DNA of 64,000 nt, from assembly GCA_016191785.1 (NCBI GenBank), contig JACPVJ010000117.1, positions 1 to 64,000 on the forward strand, written 5' to 3'. The stretch's first letter is position 1, and each line of letters starts with the position of its first letter. Positions 35,513 to 45,356 of the stretch are shown piece after piece. Made by a program: the position numbers and the translations under genes. The notes under the pieces were generated by a model. That model did not search any database. It was not told where the DNA came from and saw only the letters and a program-made list of their open reading frames with translations. Source of the DNA: Myxococcales bacterium. Its GTDB lineage: Bacteria; Myxococcota_A; Polyangia; Polyangiales; Polyangiaceae.

Positions 35513-37978
35513 ATGGAGAAGACCCTCGTCGTCGTCGAGTCACCGGCCAAGGCCAAGACCATCAAGAAGTACTTGGGGCCTGGGTACGAGGTCTTGGCGA
35601 GCAAGGGCCACGTGAAGGACCTGCCCAAGCGCATGGGCATCGACGTCGAGGACGGCTTTAGAGAGACCTACGAGGTCATCGAGGCCAAGGCCAAGGTGCT
35701 GATCGAGCTCAAGGCGCACTGCAAGAAGGCCGAGCGCCTGCTGCTCGCCACCGACCCCGATCGCGAGGGTGAGGCCATCGCGTGGCACATCTTCGAAGAG
35801 CTGAAGCGTCCCGAGCTTCACGTCGAGCGGGTCGAGTTCCACGAGATCACCAAGAAGGGCGTCGAGAAGGGGCTGTCGGCCCCGCGCGCCCTCGACGAGC
35901 ACCTGTACGACGCGCAGCGCTGCCGCCGGGTGCTCGATCGCATCGTGGGGTACGACGTCTCGGCCCTGGTCTGGAACAAGCTCGCTTTCGGGCTGTCGGC
36001 CGGTCGCGTGCAGTCGGTGGCCCTGCGGCTGATTGAAGAGCGCGAGCGCGAGATCCAGGCCTTCGTCCCCGAAGAGTACTGGAACATTGGCGCCGCGCTG
36101 CGCAGCAAGACCTCGCCGCCGCTCCTCGCTCGCCTCACCCGCGTGAACGGCGAGGAGATCGAGGTCACGAACGCTGAGCAAGCGACTGCCGTGCGCGCCG
36201 ACCTCGAAACCGCGAAGTACCGCATCGCGACCATCACCAAGAAAGAGCAGAAGCGCAACGCGCCGGCGCCCTACACCACCAGCAAGCTGCAGCAAGACGC
36301 CACCGGCTACCTTCGCTTCACCGCGAAGCGCACCATGAGCGTCGCGCAGAAGCTGTACGAGGGCGTCGATCTCAAGAAAGACGGCGGCCCGGTCGGTCTC
36401 ATCACCTACATGCGTACCGACAGCATGCGCGTCAGCCAGGACGCCGTCGACGCCGTTCGGGAGCACATCACCGAGAAATACGGCCCGGACTTCCTCCCCG
36501 CGAAGCCCAACACCTTCCGCGCCAAGAAGAACGCGCAAGAGGCCCACGAGGCCATTCGCCCCACCTCGCTCGAGCTCAGCCCCGAGGTGGTGCAGAAGCA
36601 CCTCACCCCGGAAGAGCTCAAGCTCTACAAGCTGATCTGGGACCGCTTCGTCGCCTCGCAGATGGCGCCGGCGGTCTACGACCAGACCGCGGTGGACATC
36701 GAAGCCACCCCCACGCGCAGCGGCGCGGCGCACCGCTCGCTCACCCTGCGCGCCAACGGCAAGGTCCTCAAGTTCGCCGGCTGGCTCGCCGAGTACGGCA
36801 AGGGCACCTTCGGCGAGGGCGAGCAGCTGGCGGGTGAAGACGAGGCGAACGAGGGCGACGCGCGCGACAGCGTCCCGCCGCCCCCCTCGGGCCAGACGGT
36901 CAAGGCCCTGGGCTTCGACTCGGACGACGGCACGCTGCCCGAGCTCTTCGACGGTGAAGACCTGTCGCTGGTCACGCCGCCGGGCGTGCTCACCGAGCAG
37001 AAGTTCACCCAGCCGCCGCCGCGCTTCAACGAAGGCTCGCTGGTGCGCGAGCTCGAGAAACGCGGCATCGGCCGCCCCAGCACCTACGCCGAGATCATCA
37101 GCAAGGTGCAGGCCCGCGACTACGTCGAGAAGCTGCCCGGCGGACAGATGAAGCCCACCGAGCTCGGCAAGATCGTGGTGACCGGGCTGCTCGGGACCGA
37201 GCTCGACTTCATGGATCCCGACTTCACCGCCAAGCTCGAGGAAGAGCTGGACGAGGTCGAGGCCGGCCGGCTCGAGCGGGTGAAGCTGCTCGGGCGCTTC
37301 TACAAACGCTTCCGCGAGGTGCTCGACCTGGCCAAGAAGCAGAAGCGCTGGACGCCGGAGCCCGAGCGCACCGAAGAGAAGTGCCCCGAGTGCGGCTCGT
37401 TCTTGCTCAAGCGCTGGAGCAAGAACGGCTGGTTCATGGGCTGCGAGGCCTACCCGAAGTGCAAGTTCACCCGCGATCTGGGTAAAGACGGCGCACCGGC
37501 GGCCGAGCCCAAGGTCACCGACATCGCCTGCGACAAGTGCGGCAAGCCGATGGTGATCAAGACCGGGCGCTTCGGCGAGTTCCTGTCGTGCAGCGGCTAT
37601 CCGGGCTGCAAGAACGCCAAGCCCGTGCCGCTCGGCGTGCCGTGCCCCAAGTGCGGCGGTGACATCGTCGAGGTGCGCTCGAAGAAGCGCGGTGGCAAGA
37701 CGTTCTACGGCTGCACCAAGTACCCCGAGTGCGACTTCAAGCTCTGGCAGCGGCCGATCAACGAGCCGTGCCCGCTCTGCAAGCACCCGTTCTTGACCGA
37801 GACCGGCGGCAAGAAGAAGAAGATCATCTGCCCGCGCGGCAAAGAGTGCGGGTACTCGCGCGAGGTCGAGCTGCCGGAAGAGGGCGCGGCCCACCCCGGT
37901 GCCGACGGCGCGCCCGAGTCGGGAACGACCCTGACGGCGCGGGCTGCTCCGCCCGTCGCCGAGTCCGCCGTGCCGTGA
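35513..37978 (+). CDS. topA: DNA topoisomerase I (type IA)
   Basis: The 821-residue enzyme has the Toprim domain at 1-115 (LVVVESPAKAKTIKKYLG, LLATDPDREGEAIAWHI), and the catalytic Tyr299 in ITYMRTDSMRVS. RFNEGSLVRELEKRGIGRPSTYAEI is also present, and the C-terminal part from about 623 carries four zinc-ribbon-like motifs of CxxC...C...C type. It relaxes negative supercoils. An acidic insertion (about residues 440-490) interrupts the usual domain IV. The stop overlaps trmFO by 4 bp. All catalytic residues are present. Confidence 0.97.
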   Translation: MEKTLVVVESPAKAKTIKKYLGPGYEVLASKGHVKDLPKRMGIDVEDGFRETYEVIEAKAKVLIELKAHCKKAERLLLATDPDREGEAIAWHIFEELKRPELHVERVEFHEITKKGVEKGLSAPRALDEHLYDAQRCRRVLDRIVGYDVSALVWNKLAFGLSAGRVQSVALRLIEEREREIQAFVPEEYWNIGAALRSKTSPPLLARLTRVNGEEIEVTNAEQATAVRADLETAKYRIATITKKEQKRNAPAPYTTSKLQQDATGYLRFTAKRTMSVAQKLYEGVDLKKDGGPVGLITYMRTDSMRVSQDAVDAVREHITEKYGPDFLPAKPNTFRAKKNAQEAHEAIRPTSLELSPEVVQKHLTPEELKLYKLIWDRFVASQMAPAVYDQTAVDIEATPTRSGAAHRSLTLRANGKVLKFAGWLAEYGKGTFGEGEQLAGEDEANEGDARDSVPPPPSGQTVKALGFDSDDGTLPELFDGEDLSLVTPPGVLTEQKFTQPPPRFNEGSLVRELEKRGIGRPSTYAEIISKVQARDYVEKLPGGQMKPTELGKIVVTGLLGTELDFMDPDFTAKLEEELDEVEAGRLERVKLLGRFYKRFREVLDLAKKQKRWTPEPERTEEKCPECGSFLLKRWSKNGWFMGCEAYPKCKFTRDLGKDGAPAAEPKVTDIACDKCGKPMVIKTGRFGEFLSCSGYPGCKNAKPVPLGVPCPKCGGDIVEVRSKKRGGKTFYGCTKYPECDFKLWQRPINEPCPLCKHPFLTETGGKKKKIICPRGKECGYSREVELPEEGAAHPGADGAPESGTTLTARAAPPVAESAVP

Positions 37979-39309
37979 CCGGCGCGGTCTGGGTCGTCGG
38001 CGCGGGGCTGGCCGGATCCGAGGCGGCGCTGCAGCTCGCGGCGCGCGGCGTCCCGGTGCGCTTGCTCGAGCAGAAGCCCGCTCACAAGAGCGAGGCGCAG
38101 TCCAGCGAAGCGTTCTCGGAGCTGGTCTGCAGCAACTCGCTGCGCGGCGCGGCGCTCAGCAACGCGGTCGGCTTGCTCAAGGAAGAGATGCGGCGGCTGG
38201 GCTCGTTCGTGATGCAGGTCGCCGACCTCACGCGCGTCCCCGCCGGTGGCGCGCTGGCCGTCGACCGGGAGCGCTTCGCCGCCGAGATGACCCGACGCCT
38301 GCGCGAGCACCCGCTGATCGAGATCGTGCCGGGCGTGGTCGATCGCATCCCCGATCACCGGCCGACGCTCCTTTGCACCGGTCCCCTCACGGCCGGCGGC
38401 CTCGCCAGCGACCTGGCGGCGAAGGTAGGCAGCCAGCACCTGGCCTACTACGACGCGATCGCTCCGATCATCGACGCCGAGAGCATCGACTGGGACAAGG
38501 TCTTCGTCGCGTCACGCTACGGCAAGGGCGAGACCGCCGACGACCAGAATGCGTACGTGAACTGCCCGCTCGACAAGGAGCAGTACTTCGCCTTCGTGCA
38601 GGCCGTGCGCGAGGCCCAGAAGGTCGAGCCCAAGCGGTTCGAAGAGGCGCGCTACTTCGAGGGCTGCCTGCCGATCGAGGTGATGGCCGCTCGCGGCGAG
38701 CTGACGCTGCGCTTCGGGCCCATGAAGTCCGTCGGCCTCGACGATCCGCGCACCGGCCGCTGGCCCTTCGCCGTGGTGCAGCTGCGCAAGGAAGACGAGG
38801 CCGGAACGGCGTACAACATGGTCGGGTTCCAGACCCGCATGACCTGGCCGGAGCAAGAGCGCGTGCTCCGCATGATCCCCGGGCTCGAGCAGGCCGAGTT
38901 TCTGCGCATGGGCTCGGTCCACCGCAACACCTTCGTCTGCGCGCCCCAGTGTCTGGGCCCCACGCTCTCGCTCGTGGCCGAGCCCGGCGTGTACCTTGCC
39001 GGGCAGCTCACCGGCACCGAGGGCTACGTCGAGAGCGCCGCCGGCGGCTGGCTGGCCGCGTTTTTCATCGCCGCAGAGCTCGAGGGTCGGGTGGCTGCTC
39101 CGCCGCCGCCGACCACCGCCCACGGCGGGTTGCTCACCCACCTGTCGCGCCCCAGCCCGGATTTTCAGCCGTCGAACATCACCTTTGCGCACCTGCCACC
39201 GCTCGAGGGCACTCGGCTCAAGAAGCGGGCTCGCTACGAGGCCCTCGCGACCCGCGCGCTGGCCGACCTGGATACGTGGTGGGCGGCCAGCCGCGAACGC
39301 GCGGCGTGA
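37975..39309 (+). CDS. trmFO: Folate-dependent tRNA (uracil-54-C5)-methyltransferase
   Basis: The 444-residue flavoprotein begins with a dinucleotide motif VVGAGLAGSEAAL. It shows the TrmFO signatures LVCSNSLRG, ALAVDRERFA, YVNCPLDKEQYFAF, FEGCLPIEVMAARG, LRFGPMKSVGL, QLRKEDEAGTAYNMVGFQT and VYLAGQLTGTEGYVESAAGG. It makes ribothymidine 54 in tRNA using methylene-THF and FADH2. The start is GTG 37975, inside the topA stop. The order dprA-topA-trmFO is the same as in Bacillus and relatives. The enzyme replaces the SAM-dependent TrmA of gammaproteobacteria. Confidence 0.95.
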   Translation: MTGAVWVVGAGLAGSEAALQLAARGVPVRLLEQKPAHKSEAQSSEAFSELVCSNSLRGAALSNAVGLLKEEMRRLGSFVMQVADLTRVPAGGALAVDRERFAAEMTRRLREHPLIEIVPGVVDRIPDHRPTLLCTGPLTAGGLASDLAAKVGSQHLAYYDAIAPIIDAESIDWDKVFVASRYGKGETADDQNAYVNCPLDKEQYFAFVQAVREAQKVEPKRFEEARYFEGCLPIEVMAARGELTLRFGPMKSVGLDDPRTGRWPFAVVQLRKEDEAGTAYNMVGFQTRMTWPEQERVLRMIPGLEQAEFLRMGSVHRNTFVCAPQCLGPTLSLVAEPGVYLAGQLTGTEGYVESAAGGWLAAFFIAAELEGRVAAPPPPTTAHGGLLTHLSRPSPDFQPSNITFAHLPPLEGTRLKKRARYEALATRALADLDTWWAASRERAA

Positions 39310-39316
39310 GCGGCCC

Positions 39317-40558
39317 TCACATCAGCTCCGAAATGGTGCCGTCCGCGAACAGCCAGGCGTGCTTCGGGATCCGCAGCAGGTCGCCGGCTCGCTCGAGTCG
39401 ACCTCGCGCGATCAGCCGCGCGGCCGCGCGCCGGCGCTCGTCGTTCCACGCCGGCACGCCCAGCTCTCGCGCCGCGGCCTCGAGATCCAGGCCCTCGACC
39501 AGGCGCAGGCCCAGCAAGAGGCGCTCGCGAAGCGCGGTCTCGTCGTCGATCGGCTCGTGTTCCGCGACCAGCGGGCACCGGGTCGTGAGATCGGCCGTCG
39601 CCCAGTCTGCCGCCAGGTAGCGCTCCAGAGAGAGCGTGTTCCGGTATCGCACGCGCTCGCCGTCGGCCCGCAGGGTGCCCCACGCGCTCACCCCGAGGCC
39701 CAGGTACTCGTGGCCCAACCAGTAACCCACGTTGTGGCGCGAGCGCCCTCGGGGGCGCGCATGGTTGCTGATCTCGTAGTGCTCGTAGCCGAGCGCTCCG
39801 AGCGCCGCGTCCACCGCCAAGAAGGATTCGGCCACTGCCTCGTCGGGGCAGAGCGGCAGCGAGCGCTGGCGTGCGCGGCGTCCGAACTCGGTGCCGGGCT
39901 CGACGGTCAGCGCATAGGCCGACAGGTGCTCGGGGCCGAGCGCGGCCACCCGCCGAGCTTCGTCCGCGGCCTCGGCCGGGCTCTGCCCGTGCACGCCGAA
40001 GATCAAATCCGCCGAGACGCGCGGCACGCCCGCCGCGATCGCGTCGGACACCGCGCAGAGGCCGGTCTCGACGTCGTGCAGGCGCCCCAGGAACGCCAGG
40101 CGCTCGGGGTCCAGGCTCTGCACCCCGATGCTCACACGGTTGACGCCGACGTCGAGCAGCGCGCGCGCGCGATCGCGGTCGAAGCTCGACGGGTTGCACT
40201 CGACGGTGACCTCCAGCTCGGTCGACGTGGCGAAGCGTCGCACGATCCGCGCCAGCACTCGGCCGAGCTCCGCGGGCTCCCAGAGGCTGGGCGTTCCGCC
40301 GCCGAAGAACACGCTCTCGAGCCGTCGCCCACCGAGCGGATCGGCGCGGCGGTCGAGCTCGGCGATCAGCGCCGTTGCGTACGCTTCGTGGGGTAGCCCT
40401 TGCCGATCGTGAGGAATGCTCCAGAAATCACAGTACGGACATTTCTTCAGGCACCACGGGAAGTGCACGTACACCCCGAGTGGCGTGAGCCGTTCGCCCC
40501 CGCTCGCGCGTCCATCGCGGTCGTGCGGCGGCTGGTGCGTGGGGTTTGCGACGGACAT
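39317..40558 (-). CDS. hemW: Radical SAM protein HemW (heme chaperone)
   Basis: The 413-residue protein has the radical SAM motif CxxxCxxC in FPWCLKKCPYCDF, followed by FFGGGTPSLW, ECNPSSFDRDR and RVSIGVQSLDPERLAFLGR, and a C-terminal HemN-type domain. The absence of the additional N-terminal Cys of HemN and the overall size favour HemW rather than coproporphyrinogen dehydrogenase. The ATG at 40558 has TAACAC 12 nt upstream. It is convergent with trmFO and divergent from the (p)ppGpp gene. Confidence 0.9.
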   Translation of the reverse strand: MSVANPTHQPPHDRDGRASGGERLTPLGVYVHFPWCLKKCPYCDFWSIPHDRQGLPHEAYATALIAELDRRADPLGGRRLESVFFGGGTPSLWEPAELGRVLARIVRRFATSTELEVTVECNPSSFDRDRARALLDVGVNRVSIGVQSLDPERLAFLGRLHDVETGLCAVSDAIAAGVPRVSADLIFGVHGQSPAEAADEARRVAALGPEHLSAYALTVEPGTEFGRRARQRSLPLCPDEAVAESFLAVDAALGALGYEHYEISNHARPRGRSRHNVGYWLGHEYLGLGVSAWGTLRADGERVRYRNTLSLERYLAADWATADLTTRCPLVAEHEPIDDETALRERLLLGLRLVEGLDLEAAARELGVPAWNDERRRAAARLIARGRLERAGDLLRIPKHAWLFADGTISELM

Positions 40559-40580
40559 GCCGTAGTGTTACTTTCCATGC

Positions 40581-40609
40581 GCCCGAGCTGTCGTTCGGGC
40601 CTTTTTTTT
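40581..40609 (+). terminator. Terminator-like hairpin and T8 tract directly before the (p)ppGpp synthetase start
   Basis: GCCCGA (40581-40586) pairs with TCGGGC (40595-40600) over an 8-nt loop, followed by C and eight Ts (40602-40609). The GTG of the downstream gene is only 6 bp further. No upstream gene on this strand needs termination: the neighbour hemW starts at 40558 and runs the other way. The element therefore looks like a leader attenuator; the T8 tract is also a slippage site. Confidence 0.55.
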
Positions 40610-40614
40610 CCACC

Positions 40615-42777
<2,163 letters not shown>

Positions 42778-42855
42778 GGGCCTATGGCCCCGTGTGCCTG
42801 AGGCAGCCCGGACTGGGCGCTTGTTCCCACGCCGGTTCGGGTCGAAAGTACGCGG

Positions 42856-44406
42856 GTGTTCTCGCGGCGCTCGTTCGTGTTCGGCACCGCTGGGCTCGCG
42901 GCGGGCTGCTACGCGAGGCCGCCCACGCCCTTGCCCTACGCGGCCACGCCCGAGGAGGAGCTGCGCGAGCGGATCGGCGGGCGGGTGCGCGCATTCCGCG
43001 GGTCTGCCCCCGACTCGGGCGTGAGCGTGGGCGTCTGGCAGGGCGGCCGCCCGTCGGTCTTCGGCTACGGCCGCACCAGCCTGCACGACCCCCACGCGCC
43101 CAGCGCCGACGCGCTGTTCGAGCTCGGCAGCCTGGGCGAGGTCCTGGTCTGCCTGCTGCTCGGCGAAATGGTCCAGCGAGCGCGCGTGACGCTCGACGAC
43201 CCGCTGCGCGCGCACCTGCCTCCGAGCGTCACCCTGCCCGAGGGCAGCGCGCAGGCGATCACGCTCCGCCAGCTTGCGCTGAACACCTCGGGGTTGCCGG
43301 CCATCGCCGATCTCGAGGCCCGCGCGCCGGACGAGCCCTCGCTCGCGCGATTGGCCCAGGTCGCCCGCCCCGAAACGCTCCCCGGCGCGCGGTTTCAACC
43401 CTCGAACCTCGGCATGGCGCTGCTGGGCCACTCCCTCGCCACCCGCGACGGGGTCCCGATCGGCGCGCTGCTCACCGATCGCATCGCCCGCCCGCTGGGC
43501 ATGCTCTCGACCACCCGCTTCGCGCGCACCGTGGCTCTCGACGAGAGCCGCCTGGTGGAGGGGGCCAACGCGATCGGCCAACGTCGCCCGCCTCGCTTCG
43601 ACGTCCCGCTCTTGGGCGTCGCCGCCCTTCGCACCAGCACGAACGACCTCTTGCGGCTGACGGCCGCGCTGCTCGCCCCGCCGCCGGGTCCGCTGGGGGC
43701 GGCGATTCGCGAGTGCCTGGCCACGCGCCGCCCGCTCGACGACGGCAGCCAAGTCGCCTTGGGTTTTCGCGTCGAGCCCACGAGCGGTCAGCTCTGGCAA
43801 ACCGGCGAGACCGCCGCGTTCCGCGCCGCGCTGCTGGTCGATCCCGCTCAGGGCCGCGCCATCACGCTGCTGGTCGCGTCCGCCGCGATCGATGCGCGCG
43901 GGCTGCTGTTCGAGATCGCCCGCGAGCTCGCGCTGCCCTCGAGCCGCGCGATTCGCCCTGCGGGCCACACGGTGGCCGCGCTGCCGCCCGGGAGCACCCC
44001 CGCCAGCGACGATCTGGAGGGCGCCGTGCGCTTCGTCGGCTATCACCTCGAGACGCCGGTCGCCCGCGCCGGCGACAGCGTTCGAGTCGCCCTCTACTGG
44101 CAGTGCGTCACGCCGATCGCCGACGACCTCCGGGTCCTGGTGTCGGGCTCCGACGAACACGGGCGCGAACTCGTGCGCGCAGACCACTATCCAGCGGCTG
44201 GCCGTTACCCGAGTCGGCAGTGGCGTCCCGGTGAGATCGTCGCCGACGAGCTCGTGCTCCGCGTGCCCGGTGGCTACGACGCCGGGCGCCTCACCCTGTG
44301 GCTGGGTCTCGGCGCTGCGGGCCGCGTGCTGCGCGCCTCACCCGGGGCCCGGGTCGATCTCCAGGGTCGCATCCGCGGCCCAAGCCTGGAAATCACGCGG
44401 AAATGA
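42856..44406 (+). CDS. Tat-type lipoprotein with degenerate class C beta-lactamase fold and C-terminal beta-sandwich
   Basis: The 516-residue protein begins FSRRSFVFGTAGLAAGC: a twin-arginine motif with a lipobox. Residues 35-350 have the serine beta-lactamase/DD-peptidase fold, but its catalytic motifs are changed. FELGSLGEVLV has S92-L-G-E95 where SxxK is needed, QPSN (181-184) replaces YSN, and WQTG (314-317) replaces the HxG. It is therefore probably inactive as acyl-serine hydrolase. Residues 385-500 form a beta-sandwich (VRFVGYHLETPVARAGDSVRVALYW, GRYPSRQWRPGEIVADEL) seen at the end of some glycosyltransferases and secreted proteins. The start is GTG 42856. A sugar- or peptidoglycan-binding role is the simplest guess. 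Confidence 0.78.
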   Translation: MFSRRSFVFGTAGLAAGCYARPPTPLPYAATPEEELRERIGGRVRAFRGSAPDSGVSVGVWQGGRPSVFGYGRTSLHDPHAPSADALFELGSLGEVLVCLLLGEMVQRARVTLDDPLRAHLPPSVTLPEGSAQAITLRQLALNTSGLPAIADLEARAPDEPSLARLAQVARPETLPGARFQPSNLGMALLGHSLATRDGVPIGALLTDRIARPLGMLSTTRFARTVALDESRLVEGANAIGQRRPPRFDVPLLGVAALRTSTNDLLRLTAALLAPPPGPLGAAIRECLATRRPLDDGSQVALGFRVEPTSGQLWQTGETAAFRAALLVDPAQGRAITLLVASAAIDARGLLFEIARELALPSSRAIRPAGHTVAALPPGSTPASDDLEGAVRFVGYHLETPVARAGDSVRVALYWQCVTPIADDLRVLVSGSDEHGRELVRADHYPAAGRYPSRQWRPGEIVADELVLRVPGGYDAGRLTLWLGLGAAGRVLRASPGARVDLQGRIRGPSLEITRK

Positions 44407-44422
44407 CCGCCGCTTCGAGAGC

Positions 44423-44451
44423 TTGACAGGCCTCGCCCCGGGCGGTAGTTA
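44423..44451 (+). promoter_or_regulatory. Sigma-70 promoter of tRNA-Gly
   Basis: A consensus -35 box TTGACA (44423-44428) is separated by exactly 17 bp from TAGTTA (44446-44451). Transcription should start near 44458, about five bases before the mature tRNA. This is the clearest canonical promoter in the window and indicates what sigma-A boxes look like in this genome. Confidence 0.85.
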
Positions 44452-44462
44452 CACGCCCTTCC

Positions 44463-44534
44463 GCGGGAGTAACTCAGCGGTAGAGTGCCACCTTGCCAAG
44501 GTGGACGTCGAGGGTTCAAATCCCTTCTCCCGCT
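44463..44534 (+). tRNA. tRNA-Gly (anticodon GCC)
   Basis: The acceptor stem GCGGGAG (44463-44469) pairs with CTCCCGC (44527-44533) and the discriminator is T44534. The D-arm contains CTCAGCGGTAGAG. The anticodon arm CCACC-TTGCCAA-GGTGG carries GCC at 44495-44497. The T-arm is GAGGG-TTCAAAT-CCCTT. CCA is not encoded and is added later. Every arm folds, so the gene is intact. It decodes GGC and GGT, the main Gly codons here. Confidence 0.97.
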
Positions 44535-44555
44535 CAAGCAGAGCAAAGCAGAGTC

Positions 44556-44593
44556 AACCGGTTGGCGTGAGAGCGCTAGCCGGTTTTCTCTTT
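44556..44593 (+). terminator. Intrinsic terminator of tRNA-Gly
   Basis: A 12-bp stem runs 44556-44567 against 44574-44585 (AACCGG pairs with CCGGTT, with two G-T wobbles inside) around a 6-nt loop. It is followed by TTCTCTTT. It lies 22 bp after the mature tRNA. Confidence 0.8.
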
Positions 44594-44730
44594 CTGTGCA
44601 CCACCTGCTGAAGCTGAAGCACCACCTCGAGCACCACCCACGCTCGAGGTCCCGAGCCGAGCCTCTCGCGCCGGGGCGTCGTCGCGCACGCCACGTGCCC
44701 CACATGAGTTGGCCGCCACGCGCGCCACGC

Positions 44731-44886
44731 GGCCAATCCATGAGGGTCACGCGACGAGACCCACATGACTTGTCCTTGATTCGGCCAATCCATGAGGGTC
44801 ACGCGACGAGCCCCCCACGACTTGTCCTTGATTCGGCCAATCCATGAGGGTCACGCGACGAGACCCCCCCCGACTTGTCCACGTGT
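44731..44886. repeat. Three tandem 52-bp direct repeats
   Basis: The repeats start at 44731, 44783 and 44835, each with GGCCAATCCATGAGGGTCAC; the spacing is exactly 52 bp. The first 28 bases of each unit are invariant, and the other 24 differ at only a few positions. A degenerate partial copy (CCCACATGAGTTGGCC) precedes the first. Spacing and near-identical intervals exclude CRISPR. Function is unknown: protein-binding iterons or remains of slippage are both possible. Confidence 0.9.
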
Positions 44887-44903
44887 CGCCGGCTTGCCGG
44901 CGA
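44886..44903. repeat. Perfect 18-nt hairpin at the end of the repeat array
   Basis: TCGCCGGC and GCCGGCGA flank a TT centre, giving an 8-bp perfect stem immediately after the last 52-bp unit. No T-tract follows, so it is not an intrinsic terminator. It may be a protein-binding site or the relic of a mobile-element end. Confidence 0.7.
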
Positions 44904-45031
44904 GGTGCCGTGCGCCGCGCAGGAGTGAGCAGCAAGCCCGAGCACGGTGCCGTGAGAGCGCCCTGGTTGCGCACTCGGATTGCCGATCGGGCCCCACTGC
45001 GCCGCGGAGGGGGAGTGCTCGGCGTCGCGAC

Positions 45032-45268
45032 TCACGGGGCAGGCGGGCGGCTCGTGATCTCGCAGTCGAGCAGGGGAGAGCACAGCGCGCGGCCGGACTC
45101 GAGCACGCCGGTGGCCGTGTTGCGGGCGGTCCACGAGCACCAGAGCAGCGTGCAGTCGACGGTCGCGACCTCGTAGCCCTGCGCCTGGACGACGAGCGTG
45201 GTCTGCGTCTCGATCATGGTGAAATAGGCCACGACCCAGTACACCGGCCACGAGAGAACGGACGCCAT
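45032..45268 (-). CDS. Small Cys-containing protein with hydrophobic N-terminus (78 aa)
   Basis: The ATG at 45268 opens a 78-codon frame with almost exclusively G or C third positions, strong evidence for coding. The N-terminus SVLSWPVYWVVAYFTMI is hydrophobic and may be a membrane anchor; four cysteines follow (in DCTLLWCS and in CSPLLDC). There is no known family. It is divergent from the NERD helicase gene with 88 bp between. It may belong to the same locus as the helicase. Confidence 0.55.
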   Translation of the reverse strand: MASVLSWPVYWVVAYFTMIETQTTLVVQAQGYEVATVDCTLLWCSWTARNTATGVLESGRALCSPLLDCEITSRPPAP

Positions 45269-45356
45269 GGCCTCACACTACGCGCCGCGCCTAGTGGAGC
45301 AAGTCGGCGAGGGACAGAGAATGTCACACTGAGGGCGCACGTGTATCATCCTGCGA

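Larger units (their letters stand above)
44594..45031. other. Gene-free region holding repeats downstream of the tRNA
   Basis: Between the tRNA terminator and the small Cys-rich gene there is no supported coding sequence. It contains three 52-bp direct repeats and an 18-nt palindrome (listed separately). Open frames on the minus strand repeat a peptide-like pattern, but the 52-bp unit shifts the frame at each copy, which argues against coding. No integrase or att duplicate of the tRNA 3' end is visible. Confidence 0.6.

Noticed and set aside
44731..44886. CRISPR array
   Set aside because: Only three units, and the 24-base intervals between the constant parts are nearly identical rather than unique spacers; no cas genes.
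44747..44974. Small minus-strand coding genes in the 52-bp repeats
   Set aside because: 52 is not a multiple of three, so the frame changes with each unit; third-position bias is absent.
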